33,015 bases of DNA from Fen-549 sp050011315. GTDB lineage: Bacteria; Actinomycetota; Thermoleophilia; Gaiellales; Gaiellaceae. Each line of letters opens with the position of its first letter. Position 1 is the stretch's first letter. This document shows positions 15,394-23,207 of the stretch, one piece after another. Under the pieces are notes generated by a model. The model did no database searches. It saw only the letters and a program-made list of their open reading frames with translations, and was not told the DNA's origin. The DNA lies in the NCBI GenBank assembly GCA_050011315.1, contig JBEKJI010000025.1, positions 1 to 33,015 of the forward strand, written 5' to 3'. Position numbers and translations under genes: made by a program.

Positions 15394-16409
15394 CTCTCGG
15401 TCCTCTGGGTCTGTTGCTGGCGGCGCGCGCCTTCCTCGTCGGCAAGCGAGAAGTCGCGCCCGGTGTAGCTCATGTAGACGTCGTCGAGCGAGGGCCTCGA
15501 GACCGAGACCGATTCGACCGCCAGCCCGTTCGACTCGAGCGCCTGCAGGACGAGCGGCACGGCGCGGGCGCCGTGGTCAACACGGGCGCGCAGGCAGTTG
15601 ACGTCGTGATCGAGCCGGCGGATGCCGGCGACGCCGTCGAGCGCCGACCTGATGGCGCCGTCGGGGGCGTCCTCGTGCAGCTCGACGTGAACGGTGTCGC
15701 CCTCCAGCTCGGCCTTCAGCTTCTCCGGCGAGCCGGTCGCCACGACCTTGCCCCGGTCGAGGATGGCCAGATCGGCGGCAAGCTGGTCGGCCTCCTCGAG
15801 GTAGTGGGTGGTGAGCAGGATAGTCAGCCCCTCCTCGTGGGTCAGGCGCTCGATCTCCTGCCACATCTCGGTCCTGACCTCGGGGTCGAGGCCGGTAGTG
15901 GGCTCGTCCAGGAAGAGGATCTGCGGCCGGTGCACGAGCGCCGTGGCGACGTCTAGCCGGCGCTGCATGCCGCCCGAGTAGTCGCGGGCGACCCGCTTCG
16001 CCGACTCCTTGAGACCGAACTGATCGAGCAGCTCGTCCACCCGCTGCTTGAGCTCGCGCCCGCGCATGCCGCGCAGGAGCCCCTGCAGGCGCAGGTTCTC
16101 GCGTCCGTTCAAGTTGACGTCCACGCCCGAGGTCTGCCCGACCACGCCGATCGCCTGGCGCACTAGCTTGGGCTGTCGGGCGGCGTCGAAGCCGGTCACC
16201 CGCACGCAGCCCGAGCTGGGGAAGGAGAGCGTGGTGGCGATCTTGACCACCGTCGTCTTGCCGGCGCCGTTGGGCCCGAGCAGCCCGAAGACCGAGCCGG
16301 CCGGAACCTTGAGGTCGATGCCGTCGAGAGCGCGGATGCCGCCCCGGTAGATCTTGACCAGGCTCTCGGCCTCGATCGCGTAGCCGTTCTGTTGCTCTGG
16401 AGTACTCAT
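15390..16409 (-). CDS. ABC transporter ATP-binding protein (DrrA-like)
   Basis: A 339-residue protein. Walker A is GPNGAGKTT (45-53), the signature is YSGGMQRR (144-151), Walker B is ILFLDEP (164-170), and the switch His lies in LLTTHY. The extra C-terminal domain (about 240-320) is the DUF4162-type domain of DrrA proteins. ATP hydrolysis would drive export through the adjacent DrrB-like permease. No ribosome site is visible before ATG 16409, while TAGATT lies about 9-15 nt upstream, so a leaderless mRNA is possible. It is divergent from the aldo/keto reductase gene. Confidence 0.95.
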   Translation of the reverse strand: MSTPEQQNGYAIEAESLVKIYRGGIRALDGIDLKVPAGSVFGLLGPNGAGKTTVVKIATTLSFPSSGCVRVTGFDAARQPKLVRQAIGVVGQTSGVDVNLNGRENLRLQGLLRGMRGRELKQRVDELLDQFGLKESAKRVARDYSGGMQRRLDVATALVHRPQILFLDEPTTGLDPEVRTEMWQEIERLTHEEGLTILLTTHYLEEADQLAADLAILDRGKVVATGSPEKLKAELEGDTVHVELHEDAPDGAIRSALDGVAGIRRLDHDVNCLRARVDHGARAVPLVLQALESNGLAVESVSVSRPSLDDVYMSYTGRDFSLADEEGARRQQQTQRTER

Positions 16410-16602
16410 TGGTAGCTGAATCTATCGACCTCGCCCGATCCTACCGGTTCGGTTATCCGCACTTCTCTCCCGATGCCCAATCGGGAGATTGGCGAAAACA
16501 CGGGCCGACGACTTCTCGGAAAGGGAGTGACTCGGCGAGATGGCGGGCGTCCCGCCCGCGAGTTACTGTGGACGCGGACACCCCGGCCGGGAGGAGGAGC
16601 TC

Positions 16603-17541
16603 ATGCAGACGCGCTCGCTTGGCAGTACGGGACTCGAGATCAGTGCTGTCGGCTTCGGCGCCTGGGCGCTCGGAGGCGGTGGTTACGAGTGGGGCTGGGG
16701 CCCGCAGGACGACGCCGACTCGATCGCGGCCATCCACCGGGCTCTCGAGCTGGGAGTCAATTGGATCGACACCGCTCCGATCTACGGCTTCGGACACTCC
16801 GAAGAGGTAGTCGGCCGGGCGCTGGCGGGGATGTCCGAGAAGCCCTTCGTCTTCAGCAAGTGCGGGCTCGAGGGCATCGACGGCGCCAGCGTAAACGAGC
16901 TCAAGGCGGCCACGATCGAGCGCCAGTGCGAAGACTCTCTGCGCCGCTTGCAGATCGAGGCGATCGATCTCCTGCAGATTCACTGGCCCGACCCCGAGGA
17001 GGACATCGAGGAGGGCTGGGCGGCTTGCGTGGCCTGCCTCACGCTCGGCAAGGTCAAGCACATCGGCGTCTGCAACTTCAACATCGAGCAACTGCGACGG
17101 ATCGGCGCTCTGGCGACGGTCGAGACGTTGCAACCGCCTTACTCGCTGATCAAGCGCGACATCGAGGCGGAGATCCTGCCCTACTGCGCCGCCGAGAGGA
17201 TCGGCGTCATCGTCTACTCGCCGATGGCGTCGGGCCTGCTCACGGGCTCGTTCAGCGCCGAACGCGTGGCCTCGTTGCCCGAGGACGACTTCCGTTCGCG
17301 CGCCCCGCACTTCCAGGAACCGCAGCTGTCAGGCAACCTTGCCGCCGCCGAGCGCCTGCGTGAGCTGGGCGAGCGCCACGGCGCCTCCCCGGGGGCGACT
17401 GCCGTGGCCTGGGCGCTGCGCAATCCGGTCGTGACCGGCGCGATCGTCGGCTTCCGCCGCGCCGACCAGGTGGATGGGATCCTGCCGGCCGCCGGTGAGC
17501 TGGTGCTCGGCGCCGAGGAGGTAGCGTTCGTCGAGGGCTAG
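16603..17541 (+). CDS. Aldo/keto reductase
   Basis: A 312-residue protein from ATG 16603 behind a strong GAGGAGGAG; the frame is open about 21 codons earlier, without support. The catalytic tetrad of the AKR superfamily is visible: Asp56 and Tyr61 in DTAPIYGFGHSEE, Lys86 in FSKCG, His127 in QIHWPD. The first beta strand and SAVGFGAWALGGG match the YajO/Tas-like (AKR11/12/13) group. Such enzymes reduce aldehydes and ketones with NADPH in the cytoplasm; the substrate is not predictable. It is convergent with the 4Fe-4S protein gene 21 bp away. Confidence 0.93.
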   Translation: MQTRSLGSTGLEISAVGFGAWALGGGGYEWGWGPQDDADSIAAIHRALELGVNWIDTAPIYGFGHSEEVVGRALAGMSEKPFVFSKCGLEGIDGASVNELKAATIERQCEDSLRRLQIEAIDLLQIHWPDPEEDIEEGWAACVACLTLGKVKHIGVCNFNIEQLRRIGALATVETLQPPYSLIKRDIEAEILPYCAAERIGVIVYSPMASGLLTGSFSAERVASLPEDDFRSRAPHFQEPQLSGNLAAAERLRELGERHGASPGATAVAWALRNPVVTGAIVGFRRADQVDGILPAAGELVLGAEEVAFVEG

Positions 17542-17562
17542 CCCGAGCCGGTGTACGCCGGC

Positions 17563-18318
17563 CTATCGCCGAGCGACGGGACTGTCGCCGCGATACTTCT
17601 CGCGCTCGGCCGCCCGCCGACCGTACGGACAGACGTACACGCACAGACCGCAGGTCTTGAAGCCGGTCTCTCGCTCGATCCTATCGATGTGCGCGTCGCA
17701 GGCCTCGGCGTCGAAGCGGGCTTCGCGTGGCTCGCCGGGCTTGAAGGCTCGTCCGCTGAAAGCTTCGACCGGGCAGATGTCAACGCACTTGAGGCAACTG
17801 CCGCATCGCTCGCTGCTCGGCTCGCCCGTTGGCCGTAGGGGCGCATCGGTGAGCACCGTTGTCCAGCGCACCCGCGGCCCGAGCTCCGGCGTCACGAGCA
17901 GGCAGCTCTTGCCGATCCAGCCCAGGCCGGCAAGGTGAGCCGCGAGCTTGTGCGAGAAGATCGCGTCGGGGTAGCGCTCGTCCTTGCGCTCCGAGACCGG
18001 AACCGCCAGCGTCGAATGGCCGTCTTCGCGCAGCAGCTCGGTCAGCTCGGCTTCGATCAGGCGCAGCGACACCTTGACCTCGTCGATGTGCCCCCGGTAG
18101 CGAGCGGCCACCTCGCCCTGTGACGCATCGGGCAGCTGGTCGACGATCGCATGCGAGAGCGCGATCCCGATCGAGACCGCGCGCGGAAACGCGGCGACCT
18201 CGTCTCCGCCCAGCCTCAGCACCTCTTCCCGTGCCGGAGCGAGATCGGCGATGCCGAAGAAACGGGCGCCTCGCGACTCCGCGAGAGCCTCGAGCCGAAC
18301 CTCGAGAGCCGTAGTCAT
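17563..18318 (-). CDS. 4Fe-4S double-cluster protein, epoxyqueuosine-reductase-like (not QueG itself)
   Basis: A 251-residue protein starting at ATG 18316-18318. The C-terminal part has a ferredoxin-type motif CGSCLKCVDICP (Cys172, 175, 178, 182) and a second set Cys207 with CGLCVYVCP (223, 226, 230), i.e. two 4Fe-4S clusters. The preceding AGLGWIGKSCLL (about 130-141) resembles the conserved core of QueG and reductive dehalogenase relatives. QueG is longer and has a C-terminal HEAT-repeat part that is absent here, so this is more likely one of the uncharacterised COG1600 relatives. It overlaps the upstream acetyltransferase gene by 4 nt (ATGA), implying coupled translation. Reaction unknown. 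Confidence 0.85.
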   Translation of the reverse strand: MTTALEVRLEALAESRGARFFGIADLAPAREEVLRLGGDEVAAFPRAVSIGIALSHAIVDQLPDASQGEVAARYRGHIDEVKVSLRLIEAELTELLREDGHSTLAVPVSERKDERYPDAIFSHKLAAHLAGLGWIGKSCLLVTPELGPRVRWTTVLTDAPLRPTGEPSSERCGSCLKCVDICPVEAFSGRAFKPGEPREARFDAEACDAHIDRIERETGFKTCGLCVYVCPYGRRAAEREKYRGDSPVARR

Positions 18319-18770
18319 GACAGATGCTTGACGAAGAGGAGGCGGTTCTCCCCGGGACCGGCGTAGTCCTCCAGCACGCGCTCCAGCTCGAAGCCGAGCG
18401 CCTCGTGGAAGTCGATCGAGCCGGTGTTGAAGGCCGCGGTGATGAAGTGGACGTGCGAGCGTCCGTGCTCCCGTGCCGTCTCGAAGAAGGCCTCGTAAAG
18501 CCGCTCTCCGATTCCCTGGCGCCGCAGCTCGGGCGCGACTCCGATCATGTGCACGTAGGCCTCGGCGGGGTCGGTCTGGGAGAGAAAGCCGCAGAGAAAG
18601 CCGGCCAGGGTGCAGTCGCTCGTCTCGGCGATGAAGCTCGAGCCCTCGAAGTGCACGAAGAAGACGCCGGGTAGGTGCTGGGCAATATCGCGCCCGCCCC
18701 ACCACTCGTTCACGAGCGGATAGATGCGTCCGTAGTCGGAAGGACGAGCGTGGCGGATCTCGATCTTCAT
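18315..18770 (-). CDS. GNAT family N-acetyltransferase
   Basis: A 151-residue protein from ATG 18768-18770; the upstream extension of the frame is ignored because the GNAT fold begins at MKIEIRHARPSDYGRI. The acetyl-CoA binding motif A is VAPELRRQGIGERLYE, preceded by strand 4 (YVHMIG), and motif B includes SIDFHEALGFE. Cytoplasmic, acetylating an unknown amine. It is the first gene of a two-gene unit with the 4Fe-4S protein, suggesting a shared small-molecule or protein target, but that is inference. Confidence 0.9.
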   Translation of the reverse strand: MKIEIRHARPSDYGRIYPLVNEWWGGRDIAQHLPGVFFVHFEGSSFIAETSDCTLAGFLCGFLSQTDPAEAYVHMIGVAPELRRQGIGERLYEAFFETAREHGRSHVHFITAAFNTGSIDFHEALGFELERVLEDYAGPGENRLLFVKHLS

Positions 18771-19021
18771 CTGCGTGAGAGCGTAACCGCTGTCAGCCGG
18801 TCTCCGCCACACGCGCGAGGACGACCGATGATCTCATCACGCAGGATCGACACAGAACCGGCACGCCGAGGGGCGTTTTCAGTCGCTTCGGGGCGGTATC
18901 TTCGAACGACCCCGCGGGCGGGCGGCTTTGGTGGCGGGCGAATAGAGGAGTGCCCTTACTCGACCGAAGGGGACCGAGAGGAACGGCGTCTCGGACGACT
19001 CCCAGCGCATCGAGCACCCGC

Positions 19022-19037
19022 TAGCATCGGCGCCGTG
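19022..19037 (+). promoter_or_regulatory. Possible leaderless promoter of the radical SAM gene
   Basis: TAGCAT (19022-19027) lies 7 nt before the GTG start at 19035, with no ribosome-binding sequence between. This spacing puts the transcription start at or next to the start codon. Confidence 0.45.
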
Positions 19038-19901
19038 CGCGTGATCGAGATGGAGGTCCGCTCGGCGCTGGTTCAGTCCGGGCTCGGCGGCGTTGACTAC
19101 GTCGTCAATCCCTACACCGGCTGCCGCTTTGGTTGCTCCTACTGCTACGCGACCTTCATGAGCCGCTACGTCTCGGAGCCTACCTCCGCCTGGGGCGAGT
19201 ACGTCTACGTGAAGCGCAACATCGTCGAGTTGTTCGAGCGTGAGCTGGCGCGGATGAAGCCCGAGCGTCGCAACCGCTCGATCTTCATCAGCTCGGTGAC
19301 CGATCCCTACCAGGGTGTCGAGGCCAAGTATCGGCTCACCCGCGGCGTCATGACGGCGCTCGCGCGCGAGCGCTACCCCGGCCCGGTCGCCGTGCTGACC
19401 AAGTCGCCGATGCTGCTGCGAGACATCGATCTCTTCCGCGAGCTGCCCGATTTCGAGGCCGGGTTGACCGTCACCAGCGGCGAGGACGAGATCTCGCGCT
19501 GGCTCGAGGTGCACGCGCCGCCGCCTCGCAAGCGGCTGGAGGCGCTACGCGCTCTGAACGAGGCGGGGATCCGTACTTACGCCTTCGTCGGTCCGCTCGT
19601 GCCGCACTTCGTCGAGCGCCCCGAGTTGCTCGAGGATCTGTTCGCGCGCCTGGCCGATGCGGGCGTTCGCCGCGTCTACGTCGAGCACCTGAACGCCAAG
19701 GGCTACATTCGCAAGCGCCTGGACGAGGTGGTCGCACGGCAGTCGGAGCTGGTGCGCGGCGCCTACGCCGAGGCGTGCACGAGGGAGCACCGCGCCCGCC
19801 TGGAGGAGATCGTCTCGGAGCTGATCGAGCGCTACGGGATGGAGCTGCGCCTGGGAGCGGTGATCGACCACCCCGAGAACGAGACTCGGTCGCGGCGATG
19901 A
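19035..19901 (+). CDS. Radical SAM protein of the SPL / Rv2578c type
   Basis: A 288-residue protein from GTG 19035 (alternatives GTG 19041, ATG 19050). The frame is open 120 codons earlier, but that part has no coding character and overlaps the upstream gene's start region. The CxxxCxxC motif CRFGCSYC (Cys30, 34, 37) binds the 4Fe-4S cluster that cleaves S-adenosylmethionine. The following VYVKRNIVELFEREL and FISSVTDPYQGVE patterns match the Rv2578c / spore-photoproduct-lyase-like family. Whether it repairs DNA is unknown; many members lack characterised substrates. It stands alone, followed by a lipoprotein gene with its own promoter. Confidence 0.92.
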   Translation: MRVIEMEVRSALVQSGLGGVDYVVNPYTGCRFGCSYCYATFMSRYVSEPTSAWGEYVYVKRNIVELFERELARMKPERRNRSIFISSVTDPYQGVEAKYRLTRGVMTALARERYPGPVAVLTKSPMLLRDIDLFRELPDFEAGLTVTSGEDEISRWLEVHAPPPRKRLEALRALNEAGIRTYAFVGPLVPHFVERPELLEDLFARLADAGVRRVYVEHLNAKGYIRKRLDEVVARQSELVRGAYAEACTREHRARLEEIVSELIERYGMELRLGAVIDHPENETRSRR

Positions 19902-19927
19902 CCGATTCTCTTGCGCCGCCGTATAGT
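19898..19927 (+). promoter_or_regulatory. Promoter of the lipoprotein gene, probably leaderless
   Basis: TATAGT (19922-19927) is preceded at 18 nt by ATGACC (19898-19903), four of six to TTGACA. The ATG at 19937 is 10 nt after the -10 box, and there is no ribosome site. The -35 overlaps the stop codon of the radical SAM gene. Confidence 0.55.
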
Positions 19928-19936
19928 TGCCAGAAG

Positions 19937-20494
19937 ATGAGAGTCGTAGTTCTCAGCGCAGTGGCGTTAGTGTCCGCCGGGCTCCTGTCGGGGTGCGGGG
20001 CGCAGGCGCAACCAGCGACGCCCCATCTGAAGGCGCTCAGTCCCTCGAAAACGGAACGGGAATGGCTTCAAGGGCTGAGTCTCAACGTCTCATCGCCTGC
20101 GGCTTCCACACCCGCTGCGGCGAAGAAAGCGGAAGCGATTCAGGGTTCGGCTCGCGTGCCTGGCGTCGAGATCGTGCGCCTGAAGGTCTTCGAGTCGCCG
20201 GCCCTTACAACATCGCTCGTCCTCGCGGCCTCGCGGCCGGCCTACTTCCTCCTCCATCAGCTCAAGCCGATCATTCCTCAGCTGACCGCGAGCGGGAACG
20301 ACATCGCGTACTACCTACGCGTAGTTGATGCCCGCGGGAAAAACGTCTTGGAGTGGTCGGGGCGCCCCGCAAGGAGCTCGAGCGCGAAGGCGTTCTTCCA
20401 CGGCACGCTGTACGTGAGGCCCGGCCTCGAGGGCTGCAGCCCGATTGTCGCGGTGGGCTTCTCCACCAGTATTCCGCCCTGCCCAAGCAAATAG
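19937..20494 (+). CDS. Small putative lipoprotein, function unknown
   Basis: A 185-residue protein from ATG 19937. The N-terminus is a lipoprotein signal with lipobox LLSGC (Cys20), so the mature protein should be anchored to the outer face of the membrane. A Pro/Ala/Ser-rich linker follows, then a domain of about 110 residues with no motif I know, ending in a short Cys-containing tail. In the open frame an earlier ATG exists at 19901, but its product would bury the lipobox. It is convergent with the phosphoketolase gene. Confidence 0.8.
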   Translation: MRVVVLSAVALVSAGLLSGCGAQAQPATPHLKALSPSKTEREWLQGLSLNVSSPAASTPAAAKKAEAIQGSARVPGVEIVRLKVFESPALTTSLVLAASRPAYFLLHQLKPIIPQLTASGNDIAYYLRVVDARGKNVLEWSGRPARSSSAKAFFHGTLYVRPGLEGCSPIVAVGFSTSIPPCPSK

Positions 20495-20530
20495 CGGCGT
20501 GGGCTGATCGCCTTTTCGTTCGGAGCACAG

Positions 20531-20558
20531 CGAAAAGGGCTCCCCGGCGGGGAACCCC
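20531..20558 (-). terminator. Intrinsic terminator of the phosphoketolase gene
   Basis: On the minus strand GGGTTCCCC (about 20557-20549) pairs with GGGGAGCCC (20545-20537), with one mismatch and a GCC loop, followed by TTTT (20536-20533). It lies about 75 nt beyond the stop of the phosphoketolase gene. Confidence 0.8.
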
Positions 20559-20632
20559 AGCACGAACGCTAGCGGGCAAGCAGCGACACGTTTGTGCCGG
20601 CTTTGTGACTTCTCTCACTCTTCCAGTGCCGG

Positions 20633-23035
20633 CTAGAAAGGCCAGGTCCAGCCGCTCACGTCCGGATTGTCCTCGCCGTATTCACGCGTCCAGGCACGGG
20701 AGCGGATGCGCATGTCCACCATCTGCTGGCGCAGGTGCGCGGCCTTGCTCGAGAGGCCCGGAACGCGGTCGATCACGTCCATCACCAGGTGGAAGCGGTC
20801 GAGGTCGTTGAGCATGACCATGTCGAAGGGCGTGGTCGTGGTGCCCTCCTCCTTGTAGCCGCGCACGTGCAGGTTGTCGTGACCGTTTCTGCGGTAGGTG
20901 AGGCGGTGGATCAGCCAGGGATAGCCGTGGTAAGCGAAGACGACCGGCCTGTCGACCGTGAAGAGCGAGTCGTACTCGGTGTCGGAGAGCCCGTGCGGAT
21001 GCTCGCTCGCCGGCTGCAGGCGCATCAGGTCGACGACGTTGACGACTCGTACCTTCAGCTCGGGCAGGTGCTCGCGCAGAATCGCGGTCGCGGCCAGCGT
21101 CTCCAGGGTGGGTATGTCGCCGGCGCAGCCGAGCACCACGTCGGGCTCCCCGCCCTGGTCGTTCGAGGCCCATTCCCAGATGCCGATGCCGCGCGTGCAG
21201 TGGATGATCGCCTCCTCCATCGAGAGGTAGTCGAGCGTCGGTTGCTTGCCGATCACGATCACGTTCACGTAGTGGCGGCTGCGCAGGCAGTGGTCGACGG
21301 TGGAAAGAAGGGTGTTTGCATCCGGCGGCAGGTAGACGCGGATCACCTCGGCCTTCTTGTTCATCACGTGGTCGATGAAGCCGGGATCCTGGTGCGAGAA
21401 GCCGTTGTGATCCTGGCGCCAGACGTGCGAGGTGAGCAGGTAGTTGAGCGAGGCGATCGGACGGCGCCAAGGGATGCCGCGCGTCACCTTCAGCCACTTG
21501 GCGTGCTGATTGAACATCGAGTCGACGATGTGGATGAAGGCCTCGTAGCAGTTGAAGAGGCCGTGACGACCGGTCAACAGGTAGCCCTCGAGCCAGCCCT
21601 GGCAGGTGTGCTCGGAGAGGATCTCCATGACCCTCCCCTCGGGGTCGAGGTACTCGTCGGTGGGGAGGATCTCGCCCTCCCAGACCTTGTTGGCCGCCTC
21701 GAAGACGGGCGTGAGCCGGTTGGAGGCGGTCTCGTCGGGCCCGACCAGGCGGAAGTTGGCAGGGTTCTTCTCGATGATGTCGCGCATGAAGGTGCCGGCC
21801 ACCTTGGTCGCCTCGCTGGAGGTGGTTCCGGGCTTGGCGACCTCGACCCCGTAGTCTCGGAAGTCGGGCATGACGAGATCGCGCAGGAGCACGCCGCCGT
21901 TTGCGTGCGGGTTGGCGCTCATCCGCCGCTCGCCCTTGGGCGGGAGGTCGGCCAACTCGGGAACGAGCGTCCCGTTCTCGTCGAACAACTCCTCGGGCTT
22001 GTAGCTGCGCAGCCACTCCTCGAGCAGGCGCAGGTGCTCGGGGTTCTTGCGCACTTCCGAGAGCGGTACCTGGTGCGAGCGCCAGCTGTTCTCCATCGGC
22101 TTGCCGTCCACCACGCGTGGCCCGGTCCAGCCCTTGGGCGTGCGCAGGATGATCATCGGCCAGCGCGGCCGCTCCGTGGCGCCGTGCCGGCGCGCGGCCT
22201 TCTGGATCTCCTCGATCTCGTCCAGCGCCTCGTCGAGTACGGTCGCAAAGCGCTGGTGAACGGCAGCGTGATCTTCGCCGTCGAAACCGCCGCTCATGAT
22301 CAGCGGCCGGTAGCCGTAGCCCTCGAAGAGCTTGAACAGCTCCTCGTCGCCGATGCGCGCGAGCACGGTCGGGTTGGCGATCTTATAGCCGTTCAGGTGC
22401 AGGATCGGCAGCACGGCGCCGTCGGTCTTGGCGTCCAGGAACTTGTTCGAGTGCCAGCTCGTCGCCAGCGGCCCGGTCTCGGCCTCGCCGTCGCCGACGA
22501 CGCACCCGACGAGCAGGTCGGGGTTGTCGAAGGCGGCGCCGTAGGCATGGGAGATCGAGTAGCCGAGCTCGCCGCCCTCGTGGATGGAGCCCGGAACCTC
22601 CGGGGCGACGTGGCTGGGGATGCCGCCCGGAAAGGAGAACTGGCGGAAGAGCGCGCGTATACCCTCTTCGTCGCGGCTGACGTGCGGGTAGAGCTCGGAG
22701 TAGGTGCCCTCGAGGTAGGTGTTGGCGACGATGCCTGGGCCGCCGTGGCCGGGGCCGATGATGTAGATCGCGCTCAGATCGCGCCGGCGGATGGCGCGGT
22801 TCAAGTGCACGTAGATGAAGTTGAGTCCGGGCGTTGTGCCGAAATGGCCGAGCAGCCGCGGCTTGACGTGCTCGGGCAGGAGCGGCTCCCTCAGGAGCGG
22901 GTTCGCGAGCAGGTAGATCTGCCCGACCGAGAGGTAGTTGGCCGCGCGCCAGTAGGCGTCGATCAGCCGCACTTCCTCGGCCGAGAGCGGGCCTGCCGCC
23001 TTGGCTTTTCCTTCAGACGTTGTCTTGCCTGCCAC
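20633..23035 (-). CDS. xfp: Phosphoketolase (xylulose-5-phosphate/fructose-6-phosphate)
   Basis: An 800-residue protein, full family length, from GTG 23033-23035 with GGAGGAGG about 8 nt upstream. It is thiamine diphosphate dependent and splits xylulose 5-phosphate or fructose 6-phosphate with phosphate into acetyl phosphate plus glyceraldehyde 3-phosphate or erythrose 4-phosphate. Visible signatures: GHFGTTPGLNF (63-73), GPGHGGP (94-100), EGGELGY (153-159), the ThDP motif GDGEAETGP (181-189), LHLNGYKI (212-219), and the C-terminal DMVMLNDLDRFHL. No acetate kinase or phosphotransacetylase gene is adjacent. Cytoplasmic. An ABC transporter operon is divergent upstream. Whether both sugar phosphates are used cannot be told from the sequence. 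Confidence 0.97.
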   Translation of the reverse strand: MAGKTTSEGKAKAAGPLSAEEVRLIDAYWRAANYLSVGQIYLLANPLLREPLLPEHVKPRLLGHFGTTPGLNFIYVHLNRAIRRRDLSAIYIIGPGHGGPGIVANTYLEGTYSELYPHVSRDEEGIRALFRQFSFPGGIPSHVAPEVPGSIHEGGELGYSISHAYGAAFDNPDLLVGCVVGDGEAETGPLATSWHSNKFLDAKTDGAVLPILHLNGYKIANPTVLARIGDEELFKLFEGYGYRPLIMSGGFDGEDHAAVHQRFATVLDEALDEIEEIQKAARRHGATERPRWPMIILRTPKGWTGPRVVDGKPMENSWRSHQVPLSEVRKNPEHLRLLEEWLRSYKPEELFDENGTLVPELADLPPKGERRMSANPHANGGVLLRDLVMPDFRDYGVEVAKPGTTSSEATKVAGTFMRDIIEKNPANFRLVGPDETASNRLTPVFEAANKVWEGEILPTDEYLDPEGRVMEILSEHTCQGWLEGYLLTGRHGLFNCYEAFIHIVDSMFNQHAKWLKVTRGIPWRRPIASLNYLLTSHVWRQDHNGFSHQDPGFIDHVMNKKAEVIRVYLPPDANTLLSTVDHCLRSRHYVNVIVIGKQPTLDYLSMEEAIIHCTRGIGIWEWASNDQGGEPDVVLGCAGDIPTLETLAATAILREHLPELKVRVVNVVDLMRLQPASEHPHGLSDTEYDSLFTVDRPVVFAYHGYPWLIHRLTYRRNGHDNLHVRGYKEEGTTTTPFDMVMLNDLDRFHLVMDVIDRVPGLSSKAAHLRQQMVDMRIRSRAWTREYGEDNPDVSGWTWPF

Positions 23036-23207
23036 CTTGTCCGCCTCCTCCGATCGCCGTTTCCTGGCCAGAGCCTAACGCGCTTCTCCCGGTCGTGTTC
23101 GACGCGAATCGAAGGGTCGAGTCGGCGCAGTCGATGGCTTGACGTTTCGGGTGCGCCCCTGGTCGAGCCAGAGCGTACCCGGGCGAGAGTTGGTAAAGAT
23201 TGCTCGC

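Noticed and set aside
18319..18705. Upstream extension of the 4Fe-4S protein frame
   Set aside because: It overlaps the GNAT gene in another frame; ATG 18318 with the ATGA overlap is the natural start.
18675..19034. N-terminal 120 codons before the radical SAM start
   Set aside because: They overlap the GNAT start region, lack family similarity, and a -10-like box sits right before GTG 19035.
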